This document shows, in pieces, positions 1 through 11,110 of a stretch of 64,000 bases of DNA (its first letter is position 1; every line of letters starts with the position of its first letter). The position numbers and the translations under genes were made by a program. The notes under the pieces were generated by a model. That model was not told the origin of the DNA, did no database searches, and was given only the letters and a program-made list of their open reading frames with translations. This stretch comes from Gnetum montanum (taxonomy: Eukaryota; Streptophyta; Gnetopsida; Gnetales; Gnetaceae): positions 311,796 to 375,795 of the forward strand of contig MNCI01004154.1 of the NCBI GenBank assembly GCA_015680685.1, written 5' to 3'.

Positions 1-43
1 TTTAAGGAACTCAAGGACGAGTTTCTATTCAGTCATGGGGGTA
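1..43 (+). mobile_element. 3' end of a family-A element with polypurine tract
   Basis: These bases match the sequence just before the 3' LTR of the element at 3258-17555 (compare 16441-16485). They end in the same AGTCATGGGGGTA block that acts as the plus-strand primer site directly before an LTR. The rest of this element lies outside the window. Confidence 0.75.
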
Positions 44-656
44 TGATGGGACACGATATTGCATGGCCCACGATATCACATACGTTGTGATATCGCATGC
101 GCACCGCCAAATCTATATATAAGAGGTGGCTCTCCCTTTTTTCTCCATCTAGATCTAGACCCTTAGCGAAAATCTAGCAGTTTTACCTCTCCAGAGATAG
201 AATAATTTCCATGTGCCCGCAGTAGGAGTCCCAAAGTGAACGGATCTTTATTTGAGCAAATATTGTACCTAAGCACANATAGGACTTTAATTATTTTTAA
301 TGTTTAAATTCTTTATTAGTTAATTAAATCTCTCTCGACCCTTAACTCCTAGTTAAGTGCATTCAGTACGACTGCTTCGAGCATGTGCATTACGCTTGGT
401 AATCCCAACAACGAATAGCGTTTGGTAATCCTAGAAGGTTGCATTGGTTCAGGGTGTGAGTGGTAAGTGGAATGGAGACTAATGCTAGGCATTAGAACTT
501 AGTTAGTTAGAGTTAGTTACTTAGTCTCTTCACCCTTTCCTTTGCTAGCATAGGCGATAAAACATAAAAGGTATAAAAATCGCATACCTTAGACTTACTT
601 AATCATACAACCATGACAAGTACAAGTAAGTCTGGGAAGACAACGAACAATTAACC
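44..656 (+). repeat. Truncated family-A LTR
   Basis: The repeat starts TGATG, as the other family-A LTRs do. It runs through decayed GATATC palindromes, a TATA-like TATATATAAG near 113-122 and the leader that follows the TATA box. It also shares the A-LTR stretch ending in GGGAAGACAACGAAC near 648. Similarity stops at about 656, so the last ~170 bp, including the CATCA end, are missing. One ambiguous base lies at 278. Most CpG sites of the young LTRs read TpG or CpA here, so this is an old copy. Confidence 0.8.
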
Positions 657-3252
657 ATTCCAATTCACCAATTAATTCTATAACTACTTGATTTGTTGGT
701 TTGGTAATGATTTGACTATATTTCTTAGATTTCTAATGACATTTCTACCCTCCTTAGGACATTTACATTAGTAGTGCAACTAGTGATATACTAGGGATTA
801 GTAACCTAGGTCTATCTATATAAATAGGCTAACACCTAATCTTAATGTCCAAGATGTCCAAAAAGAGTTATATTTATTAATTCCAATAATTAATTTTTAG
901 GCATGTTTAGTTAGTCTAGGTTATTTCCTATTAAGGTACAATTTAAGATATCATCAAATTATCAGCTATTCAAATGATTGATCTAGTATCATCATTTGAT
1001 TTAGAAGACTAAAAAATATTAGAAATGACTACTAATAGGTTAAAAATAAACATAAAATGTCCAAGTTATGCTAAATTAATATTATGAGGCTCTTAAGACA
1101 TGGTTTATGGAACAATATTAAAAACTAATTTTTGGAGCTCCATAGGATGGATCTAATTTTGCCATTATGTTTGGAAGATTGAAATCTATTGGAAATGAGT
1201 CTTTTTTTGCCAAAAGAGACTTCTAAGAATAAACATTATGGACTCCCAAAATTTGGGATTTGGGCATGAATTTCAAGACTTCTGGAGAGGTCACCCATTC
1301 CAGTATTACTCTAAGACCAACTTGCTTAATTATGAAGTTTTTATATCACATGCTACAAAACTATTAGTTTGACTAGCTTGGTCAGGTTTAACCATCACAA
1401 ATATTTAAATTTGAAATTCTAGAATTTAAATTTAAAAGCCCAAATTTTTCCATCACTTGATAAGCTTCCAAACTCTCATCAACACTTAGCATCAAGCTTC
1501 CATGTAGGCCTAGGGCCCAAATCATCCTTGCATTTTTTGCTATGAGTTTACCTATATATTTTTTTTTGCTTTCATTGCTATTTTGTCACACATTTTAGCA
1601 TTCCATTTCATAGTTGCTAGTTTTTCCATCATTTTTTATGTTTGATAGACATTGTTTAAGTTTGCACTCATGAGCCCTTGAATTTTTGTCTAAGTATGAA
1701 TGGTTTTTTTATCAAGTATCAGTGCATCTTGCATCCTTGTGTAGTTGATAGGTTGCAAACCACTATGACTCACATAAGGGCATAAAGTGTTATGCGAGAA
1801 CATGCAAGTTGTGGAGTTCTCACAATTTAGGAAGAGATGTATGGTATAGTGCAATGTCATGCATAACATAGGACATCACAATTATCACCTTCAAAAACAT
1901 TTAGATAGTGCAATGAGAAATGTCACATATATGGTTGAAGAAATAAATGAACATGATGTTACGGTTGAGCAAGTGATAGAATACTATGGCATAACATATC
2001 CTTCATATAATCCATGAGAATAGATATTTGATCCTGAATTTCTTAAAGTAGAATGCTAAATTAGTGAATTCAATTGGTAGAATAATAGAACCATTGATAC
2101 TAATATGCTACTAGAAGGAACACAACTATTACATCCTAAAATATGTGCATTGTTTTTTGCTCCTCCAAATCCAATCCAGTAACTTTTCCTTTTTTAAGCT
2201 AGTGATAAGCCCAATCCAATAGAAGTAATAACATTGTTAATTTGCTAGTTTAAATGAAACTTGAACTATTGTAACCATTATTTCATCTCTCTCCATGATG
2301 TTTTCCAAACTCATACCACAAGGCCTTAATAAAACAACCAATATTCCTTTTACAAATACATTTTTATTGAGTACAATGCAAAATATACTAGAAAATTTAA
2401 AAAGAATTCATAATCCTTTCATGATCTCTTATTGCATATTGCAAATTCCCAAAACCCAAAAGAAAATGCAATGAATGAATACAAAAATCTCATGATGGAT
2501 GCTGTAGTTGATAAGGACATTGGTGCTATGAAGGCTTGTCATATGTTGTATGAATTTTCCTTGGTTAAATGTATTATAAAATTTGATACTATAAATATCT
2601 AGAGATATGTATAAAATATTTATATCAATTGTAGATGAAGATGAGGATCTTGAATCATACACATCCCTTATCAATGCATATCAAAAGAGATCATTAGAAA
2701 TGAAAGGATTTTCATTACTAACACTATGAAATATTTTACATTTAGTTTTTAAATAAAAAGGTACCAAAGTTTACAATTAAGCTCATACTGATGATGTTGG
2801 CAAGGGTTTGATTTTGGAAGAAAATCCAATTTTCATTATAAGAGGTGATTATGGGATATGCATGTTTAATTAGGATCTCAGAAATAGTGCTTTGTGTCTT
2901 ATGCGTGGACTCAATTGACTTTTGAACTATGAATTTTTAAATTGTCACCATATAGACATTGTAGCTTTCCACAATCAAGACCATAGGTCATTTTAACACT
3001 TTTATTATGGTAAATATTCTAAGTTTTTTTACTAATGTTAAAAGTTCACTTTAAGTATTTGAGGACAATGGGATGATGTATGTACCTATGGAAAGCAAAT
3101 TTTGAAACATGATTAAACTACACCTTATATATGTGTATGCTAAGATAAAGAAGGAATAAAAAAATGTTCTATGGTAACAAGAAATATTCATATGTTACTA
3201 TACATATACTATGTATATTGGAAAGGTCTCTAGACATAATACAAACAATTTG
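657..3252. other. AT-rich stretch without a recognised gene
   Basis: I see no convincing gene here. Reading frames are short and broken. A block near 2655-2690 (ACACATCCCTTATCAATG) recurs at about 17573 and 17634, just beyond the far end of the element inserted at 3258, so part of this DNA belongs to an older dispersed repeat. The last five bases (3253-3257, AGTTT) are the left target-site duplication of the element that follows. Confidence 0.6.
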
Positions 3253-3257
3253 AGTTT

Positions 3258-4281
3258 TGATGAGACGCGATTTACACTAGGCCGCGATATCGCATCCCAT
3301 GTGATATCGCGTCCCGCCACCATATCTATAAATAAGAGGCGGCACTCCCTTCATTTCCCAATCCTGGCTAGTGTAGCGAAGCTCTGGCAGATTGATCACT
3401 CCAGAGTTAGAATTTTTCCCCATGTGCCCGCAGTAGGAGTCCTAGAGTGAACAGCTCTTTATTCGAGCAGCTTGTAACCTGAACCCAAGTTGTGTACGGC
3501 AATAAAGACGAACTTGTTTGGATAAACCTTGCAGCACGTGGTTTCATTTATTGCTTTCATTTACTGATTTCCTAGTGCGTTCAAGTACGACTTGATCACG
3601 AGCGTCTACGGACGTGTACGGCTAATCAAGGAATCGGCTTCTTGATGCAATGCATGAGTAGGACTCAATTACGAGCATTGGTTGCTTGGTAACCCAGTAG
3701 CGTATTCCAGGATTCTGCGCTTGGTAACTCCAGGGTTCAATGTGCACGGCTAGTTGAGGAATCGGCTGCTCATTACTAGGCTAAGAGCGTGTGATAAGTA
3801 CGACTTAGTTACGAGCACCCACGGGTGTGTACAGCTGGCTAAGGAATCGGCTGCTTATCACACGTAGGCTAAATAGGTGCCTCAGTACAACCACTTCGAG
3901 CACTTGCGTTACGTGTGGCGATCCCACTAACGATTAGCATTTGGTAAGCTACAATTGCATAGTTCAGGGTGTGTCCGGTAAGTGGGCATGGATGCTGACA
4001 CTAGTTAATTTAGACTTAGATATTAGTTAGATTTAGTTTAGTTTCTCAACCCTTTCCTCTGATAGCATAGGAGAAAACGTGAAAAGACCAAAAAAATCGC
4101 ATACCTCAGACTTGCTTAACCATACACCGTGACACATACAAGCAAGCCTAGGAAGACAACGAACGATTAACCCCAAGTGTTTCTTGTGGCGTTAAGGCAT
4201 TTAGTCTGCGGAGTTCGACCGGATCGCGCGTGTACGCTCGTATTCGTATGGTAGAGTGTAGGGGTACCTCGCCACTCATCA
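3258..4281 (+). repeat. Family-A 5' LTR (LTR1)
   Basis: This 1,024-bp repeat begins TGATGAGACG and ends CACTCATCA. Compared with LTR3 it is 46 bp shorter, and the missing piece lies inside the GCGATATCGC palindrome array (3281-3312 keeps only the edges). A TATA box TATAAATA is at 3327-3334, and an AATAAA signal at 3501-3506 lies in the probable R region. The second half contains three copies of a module ending near AAGGAATCGGCT (about 3620, 3755 and 3840). Confidence 0.93.
3327..3334 (+). promoter_or_regulatory. LTR1 TATA box
   Basis: TATAAATA sits about 70 bp into the LTR, just downstream of the reduced palindrome array. The same box is at 10012-10019 in LTR2 and 16603-16610 in LTR3. It is the likely start-site determinant for the genomic RNA. 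Confidence 0.75.
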
Positions 4282-4282
4282 T

Positions 4283-4300
4283 TGGCACCGTTGTCGGGGA
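4283..4300 (+). other. Primer binding site, tRNA-Asp type, mutated
   Basis: TGGCACCGTTGTCGGGGA follows the LTR after one base. It differs from the intact site at 10967 at two positions, G to A and C to T. Both are transitions at CpG or CCG sites and so fit deamination of methylated cytosine. The complement is the 3' end of plant tRNA-Asp, the primer typical of Athila elements. Confidence 0.8.
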
Positions 4301-4426
4301 CTAAGTGTTTTTCGCCAATTTAACATAAGGGATATCACTCACATCGTTGTGAGCCTAAAATGAACCTTAGGGTTAATCAGTTAATCAAGAACAATAAATA
4401 ACGGTGAAAACTGCACACCAATAGAA

Positions 4427-7400
4427 ATGGCTTCTTCTCACGAAATCAATTCACCTAAGGAAAATACAGGAGAAAGTCAGCATCATACGCATAACTGAGA
4501 TCAACCATGTCCTCAACAATCTAAGGTCACATATACTCATCCTGATGAGTATGTGCTGGATTTTACCTTTGTTTTCCATCAAGATGAGCAACTGCGGTGG
4601 AGAGACACGCAAGGTAATATCGTGTTACCCCCTGATAGAGCTGGCCCTACCATGCTTACTCGTGCCTTAGCACAGTCAGGCATACAAGAACTAATTGTGG
4701 AATACGTTTTGGATGATTACGACATGAGGGATTATCGTTCCACAAACGCTCAACGTATTCGGGATGCCAGGCAAGAGAGCCAACATTCACTACTGAAGGG
4801 AAAGGTTCCCCACGTCATTAGTGAAATAGGAGAAGAGGAACCCCTCACTATGGGTTTCTTAGAAAATGATGTTCCTCCTCCTCACTCTAGTGAAGAGGTT
4901 AGGCATCAGGGCCTTAGATCAACGATACATATTCCAGGCTTTGATCCCCGTGAGCACCAGCTGTTCACGGCAGGAACAATCACTCGCACTAATGACGGAC
5001 TCGTTGATCGTCACAACGATCGGGGCCGAAGCAGCCGAAGAGAAGGCAAGAAACATCACCATGGTGATGGATCCCCTTCTTCTTCTCCTTCATCTCATCA
5101 TTCACCCTCTCCTTCCACATCTGGGCGCAGCCACCATGAGCATAACGCGGAGAGTAAAGGTAAAAGAGATGAAATGCCTCGACAGGAAGGTCGAGAGGAG
5201 TTAGGACAAGGGCAAGGACGTAGGGAGAATAGGGAACCACCACGTAGACATCACAGACGTCATGAAAGAGATGATCATGACGAACCCCTATTCGCAACCC
5301 GAAGTATGCTTGATATTAGAGAGGCAGTTAGGATTCCCACAAGGCATTTAAAAGACAGTAGGATCAAGCGTTTGGATATAAATAATATCCCACGTTTTGA
5401 AGGGGGATACAACGCTGATCCTCAACATCATTTACAGGCATTCCACGATGCCTGTGCCTTGCAGAACATAGACAATGAGTGGCAGAAACTCAAGTTGTTC
5501 CCAAGGACACTCACTAAAGAAGCAGAAAGCTGGTACCGGTCCTTAGAACCGGAAACCATCAGGAGGTGGAGTACGATGCTTGAATTGTTCAACAACAAAT
5601 ATCAAACGTACTCCAGAGTGTCTAACTTGCGTAAGCAGATCCAAGGCTGGAAACAAGGAGCTCATGAATCCTTGGATGCTGCCATGGCCCGTTACTACAC
5701 ATTGCTACATCGTTGCCCGGGCCATGGGTACGCTAAGCGGGATCAACTTCGCCACCTCGTGGATGGGCTACGAAATGAAACGAGAAGAACTCTTGGGACT
5801 TACGCCCAAGGGAGACTCTCCCAACTAAGAGCCCATGAAGTTGAAGTATTGTTGGAACAAGTAGCGCAAGAAGAGGGTGAGCTACGGAAAAGAGAAAGTG
5901 CGGAGGAATACAACCGTGATCCCTCCCTTCGTAAGAAGGGAGTGAAATTCTGTGATGAGGAGGATGAGTCACCACTCGAAGAGTTGGTGAACAGGAAAAC
6001 TGTGCCGATCCAAAAGTTAACAACGGAGGTATCGGCTAAGGTAGACCAAATGTGGGATTCCTTAGACTCACGAATAGAAACAGTCCTGAAAATTGTAGAA
6101 GAGTCTAAGGATGAGCAAAGTAGTGATAAAAGCAAAGACAAGCGGAGAAACTTTAACCCTGCACATAACAAGGGTAAGGGAAAAATCTCTAACTCCGATG
6201 AGGCTGAAAATTCTGATTCAGACAATGACGGTGGATGTGAGGTCTGCTATTATGACCATCCTAAGGGATGTTGTCCAATTATCTCACATCTGCAGGAGTC
6301 TGGGGTGTATGCATTAAATCCAAGACTTAATCAACGGCAAACACCCAGAAGGTTACCTTATCCACAAGGTAACCCGAGGCAGTTCCACCAACCCTTGACG
6401 TATTATCCAAGTGGAACACCTCCGCAGCCCATCGAGCAACATCAGCAGTGGCAATACCCACAGTCATGGGGGATGCCACAGCCAACACATCGATACCCTT
6501 ACCGGCAGCCTGATCCTTATGGTTATTATGTGCAGCAGCCAGTTTCTCCAGGTGACGCTATGAGTCACACTCCACGCCGTCACTACTACGCTCGGGAGTA
6601 CTTCAGAAGGACTCCTTCTCCTCCGGGAGACATTCCACATTCTGTCCATCCTCTAACTCCACCCGCACCTTTTCCTCAAGTAGTTCCCATAACACCTCCT
6701 GCTCCAACAATGCAAGGGAAATTGCCTACCCAACCACAGCAGCATCACGCCGCGAGATCTATAAATATTCAGAGTGTAAATATCCAACCGGACACTAGTT
6801 CTGGCGATAACTGTACAAAAAGGAGACCCTTTTTCAGAACTAGGAGCCCGGATAGGCTCTCGCAACAACAAGCGGACGGGTATATGTATAGGCCTCTAAC
6901 TACTAACACTTCGGAGCACCCTTCAGTCCAAGGGAATGTAACGCATACGGTTATGCTAACACATACCGTAACTGACTGGATCAAGGTAGGCCACCTTCCC
7001 AGGAAACTAACTGACCCTGGGAGTCCCTTTATTCATTTGCAGATCGCTGGGAATGCGCCACATCGAGCTCTTCTTGACTCAGGTTCCGGAGTCAACTTAA
7101 TTTCGCGAAAGATGTATCACGCCTGGAACCTGCCCCAACTTAAGAAGAGCAACATTCAACTGGAGCTGGCAGACCAGTCCATTGCCATCCCATTGGGTTT
7201 GGTGGAGGACGTTATCACCACTGTGTGTGGTTGGTCCTACCCAGCAGACTTCCTAGTGATCGATGTTAACAACAACGAAGGGGACTTCCCAATTATAATG
7301 GGAAGGGCATGGCTAAGCACAGTAGATGCATGCCTTAGGATCCGTGATCTTTCCTTGGAAATCTCCAAGATAAACATATGTGGAAAGATCGAGAAGAGGA

Positions 7401-7771
7401 TAGTTCCATGCATCACATACAGTGATTCATCGGGTGATGACACGGAGGAAATGTCTCCATGTCACAGGTGTGCCCAGGAAACTCTGCAACAAAGATGCCT
7501 GTATGTAGCAACCACACAAGAAGTAGTAGACACCCCGTGGTTGACAGCTTCTCATAAGGGCAAACAAATATGCATGGAACGAACTGAGGCAACTCATGCC
7601 AACAACCGTGGCATAGACACATTGGAACGTGAGCGTCGCCAACTTCCACCCCTGAATCTAAGATCATCATTTGGGAGAAGTTGGGCACTGCTTAGAAATT
7701 CAAATAGGCGCTCACTACTTCGGATCTCTCCCTCACAACTCAGTCATGGGGGAGATGGCCACCTATGCTAA
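4427..7771 (+). pseudogene. gag: Family-A gag-protease, copy 1 (early stop)
   Basis: Colinear with the intact frame at 11111-14455 and exactly the same length (1,115 codons with the stop). The natural start is ATG 4427, but TGA at 4496-4498 (codon 24) cuts it, so a continuous frame exists only from 4553. Order: N-terminal region, a Ser/Arg/His-rich low-complexity stretch, the retrotransposon gag domain (from about EGGYNADPQHHL through LVDGLR), a C-x2-C-x3-H-x3-CC cluster, a Pro/Gln/Tyr-rich linker and an aspartic protease with LLDSGSG at 7070-7090. Codons about 70-110 differ sharply from copy 2 while the rest is nearly identical. The gag packages element RNA and the protease would mature the polyprotein. 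The broken start makes this copy unlikely to work unless initiation occurs at 4553. Confidence 0.85.
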
Positions 7772-8942
7772 TCATATGGGGCCCTCAGTTCTTTTTCAGT
7801 TTTTGTTTTACACATTTTTGTTTTACAACGTTTTTGTTTTTCACATTTTTGTTTTACAATTTCTTTAACTTTTCTAATTTTTGTTTTACAAATTTCTTTA
7901 ACTTTTCTTGTTTTTGTTTTACAACATCGTTATATTTTTCTATCTTTTTGTGTGTGTGTGTGTGTGTGTCATCCATCATGTAAATTCGTCACCCAATAAG
8001 TGTTCGGGCCGATGGGATGAACTGTTTTTCATTAATTGCTAATGTTTGGTTTTTACCTTTAAGTTACATTGTTGATACTAAGGTATGTTCTTTTGATATG
8101 GCAGGCAATGAGATCACTTCATCCATCCATCCATCAAGTCTATGGTTTCCCTTGGCTTGGAAATGTACAGTTCCCTTCCAATAAGAACTTTAACGAACCA
8201 GTGACTGGGCATTTCTCAAACTAAGGAAGGACTCAAGGATTTGAAAAGGGTGTGACTTCAAGGGAACTTGGTGCTCTTGTGTTGGTCATTCACTTGGGTG
8301 CTTGGATGTTTTCTTCTTGGGTTTTCTTACCATTCCGATGTAACCCAATAATCGGAAGCTGAGACAATAAAAATAAAGAAGTCTTTGCATGGTGTGGTCT
8401 CCATGCATAAAAACACAAAACAAAGAAAAAAAATCAAAAAAACAGAAAAAGAAAAAAAAAAGAAGAAAAAAACTAAAAAGCTAAAAGTGAGGATTCAAAG
8501 CACACCCCTTAGATGGAATAAATTTGGGCTACAAGCACTGGTTATGGAACCAAAGTGTTCCCTCTAACTAAGGCCCTTCTTGCTTCCCATTCTCTCTGTT
8601 GTTTTGTCAGAATGGTGGTTGCTTCTCGAAGTTGCATCCTTGTTACCCAACTGGGTGATTTAACCAATTACATTGATGCGAAGTCACTGGAAGTGGTTGG
8701 TTTGAGGCCCGAGTTGGAATGAGATTCGCCAAGTCACATTAATCATGAAACACACAAGGGGCTGTACACCACCTTGTTCTTGGGACTCCATTCCACTTCT
8801 CTTCTTTCCATCCTTCTCTCCATTATTCACCTCATTGCCAGTTGTATCATTGAATATACTTTGGTTGATGATTTATTTTCTTTTTGGTAACTTCTTCCGG
8901 TTAAGACTTTAACTCTTGTTTCCAAAGGACATTCCCAGAGCC
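7772..8942 (+). other. 3' noncoding part of family-A body 1, up to the gap
   Basis: Matches 14456-15637 of the second body: T-rich repeats of the TTTTGTTTTACA type, a (TG)n run near 7951-7968 and an A-rich stretch near 8405-8475. No coding capacity is visible. Frames here are low-complexity Lys- or Phe-rich strings. The sequence breaks off in the assembly gap at 8943-9901. Confidence 0.8.
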
Positions 8943-9901
8943 NNNNNNNNNNNNNNNNNNNNNNNNNNNNNNNNNNNNNNNNNNNNNNNNNNNNNNNNNN
9001 NNNNNNNNNNNNNNNNNNNNNNNNNNNNNNNNNNNNNNNNNNNNNNNNNNNNNNNNNNNNNNNNNNNNNNNNNNNNNNNNNNNNNNNNNNNNNNNNNNNN
9101 NNNNNNNNNNNNNNNNNNNNNNNNNNNNNNNNNNNNNNNNNNNNNNNNNNNNNNNNNNNNNNNNNNNNNNNNNNNNNNNNNNNNNNNNNNNNNNNNNNNN
9201 NNNNNNNNNNNNNNNNNNNNNNNNNNNNNNNNNNNNNNNNNNNNNNNNNNNNNNNNNNNNNNNNNNNNNNNNNNNNNNNNNNNNNNNNNNNNNNNNNNNN
9301 NNNNNNNNNNNNNNNNNNNNNNNNNNNNNNNNNNNNNNNNNNNNNNNNNNNNNNNNNNNNNNNNNNNNNNNNNNNNNNNNNNNNNNNNNNNNNNNNNNNN
9401 NNNNNNNNNNNNNNNNNNNNNNNNNNNNNNNNNNNNNNNNNNNNNNNNNNNNNNNNNNNNNNNNNNNNNNNNNNNNNNNNNNNNNNNNNNNNNNNNNNNN
9501 NNNNNNNNNNNNNNNNNNNNNNNNNNNNNNNNNNNNNNNNNNNNNNNNNNNNNNNNNNNNNNNNNNNNNNNNNNNNNNNNNNNNNNNNNNNNNNNNNNNN
9601 NNNNNNNNNNNNNNNNNNNNNNNNNNNNNNNNNNNNNNNNNNNNNNNNNNNNNNNNNNNNNNNNNNNNNNNNNNNNNNNNNNNNNNNNNNNNNNNNNNNN
9701 NNNNNNNNNNNNNNNNNNNNNNNNNNNNNNNNNNNNNNNNNNNNNNNNNNNNNNNNNNNNNNNNNNNNNNNNNNNNNNNNNNNNNNNNNNNNNNNNNNNN
9801 NNNNNNNNNNNNNNNNNNNNNNNNNNNNNNNNNNNNNNNNNNNNNNNNNNNNNNNNNNNNNNNNNNNNNNNNNNNNNNNNNNNNNNNNNNNNNNNNNNNN
9901 N
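8943..9901. other. Assembly gap (959 N)
   Basis: All bases are N. By comparison with body 2 the missing sequence should correspond to 15638-16485 plus the first seven bases of LTR2, about 855 bp. That is close to the gap length but about 100 bp less. Confidence 0.95.
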
Positions 9902-10965
9902 ACGTGATTTACACTATGCCGCGATATCACATTGCATATGATATCGCGTACGCGATATCGCGTCTTCTCCTGCAATATCGCGTACGCGATATCGCGTCCC
10001 GCCGCCATATCTATAAATAAGAGGCAGCACTCCCTTCATTTCCCAATCCTGGCTAGTGTAGCGAAGCTCTGGCAGATTGATCACTCCAAAGTTAGAATTT
10101 TTCCCCATGTGCCCGCAGTAGGAGTCCTAGAGTGAACGACTCTTTATTCGAGCAGCTTGTAACCTGAACCCAAGTTGTGTACGGCAATAAAGAAGAACTT
10201 GTTTGGATAAACCTTGCAGCACGTGGTTTCATTTATTGCTTTCATTTACTGCTTTCCTAGTGCATTCAAGTATGACTTGATCACGAGCATCTACGGACAT
10301 GTACGGCTAGTCAAGGAATCGACTGCTTGACGCAATGCATGAGTACGACTCAATTACAAGCATTGGTTGCTTGCTAACCCAGTAGCGTATTCTAGGATTC
10401 TGCGCTTGGTAACCCTAGGGTCCAATGTGCACGGCTAGTTGAGGAATCGGCTGCTCATTGCTAGGCTAGATCGTGTGATAAGTACGACTTAGTTACGAGC
10501 ACCCACGGGTGTGTACGGCTGGCTAAGGAATCGGCTGCTTATCACACGTAGGCTAAATAGGTGCCTCAGTACGACCACTTCGAGCACTTGCGTTACGTGT
10601 GGCGATCCCAGTAACGATTAGCGTTTGGTAAGCTGCAGTTGCATAGTTCAGGGTGTGTCCGGTAAGTGGGAACGGATGCTGACGCTAGTTAATTTAGACT
10701 TAGATCTTTAGTTAGAGTTAGCTTAGTTTCTCAACCCTTTCTCCTGGTAGCATAGAAGATAAGCCGAAAATACCAAAAAAATCACATACCTCAGACTTGC
10801 TTAACCATACACCGTGACACATACAAGCAAGCCTGGGAAGACAACGAACGATTAACCCCAAGTGTTTCTTGTGGCGTTAAGGCATTTAGTCTGCGGAGTT
10901 CGACCGGATCGCGCGTGTACGCTCGTTTCGTATGGTGGAGTGTAGGGGTACCTCGCCACTCATCA
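9902..10965 (+). repeat. Family-A middle LTR (LTR2), shared by both bodies
   Basis: Starts at the eighth base of the LTR because the first seven lie in the gap, and ends CACTCATCA. Like LTR3 it has the full palindrome array (about 9922-9998, some units decayed) and TATAAATA at 10012-10019. It serves as 3' LTR of body 1 and 5' LTR of body 2. Confidence 0.9.
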
Positions 10966-10966
10966 T

Positions 10967-10984
10967 TGGCGCCGTTGCCGGGGA
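10967..10984 (+). other. Primer binding site, tRNA-Asp, intact
   Basis: TGGCGCCGTTGCCGGGGA is a perfect complement of the 3' end of plant tRNA-Asp and begins one base after the LTR end. This primer is characteristic of Athila-lineage elements. Confidence 0.9.
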
Positions 10985-11110
10985 CTAAGTGTTTTTTCGC
11001 CAATTTAACATAAGGGATATCACTCACATCGTTGTGAGCTTAAAACGAACCTTAGGGTTAATCAGTTAATAAAGAACAATAAATAACGGTGAAGTTGCAC
11101 ACCAATAAAA

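Noticed and set aside
4866-6225. Several 60-140-codon frames in other frames of gag (also at 11550-14372)
   Set aside because: Shadows of the gag-protease frame. They recur in both bodies only because the bodies are duplicates.
7951-7968. (TG)n run as a Z-DNA or regulatory element
   Set aside because: Ordinary short microsatellite, duplicated with the body at 14634-14651.
8385-8567. Lys-rich 60-codon frame
   Set aside because: Low-complexity A-rich tract in the family-A 3' region, without start context or conservation in the second body.
8827-10008. Long frames across 8827-10008 on both strands
   Set aside because: They consist almost wholly of N from the assembly gap.
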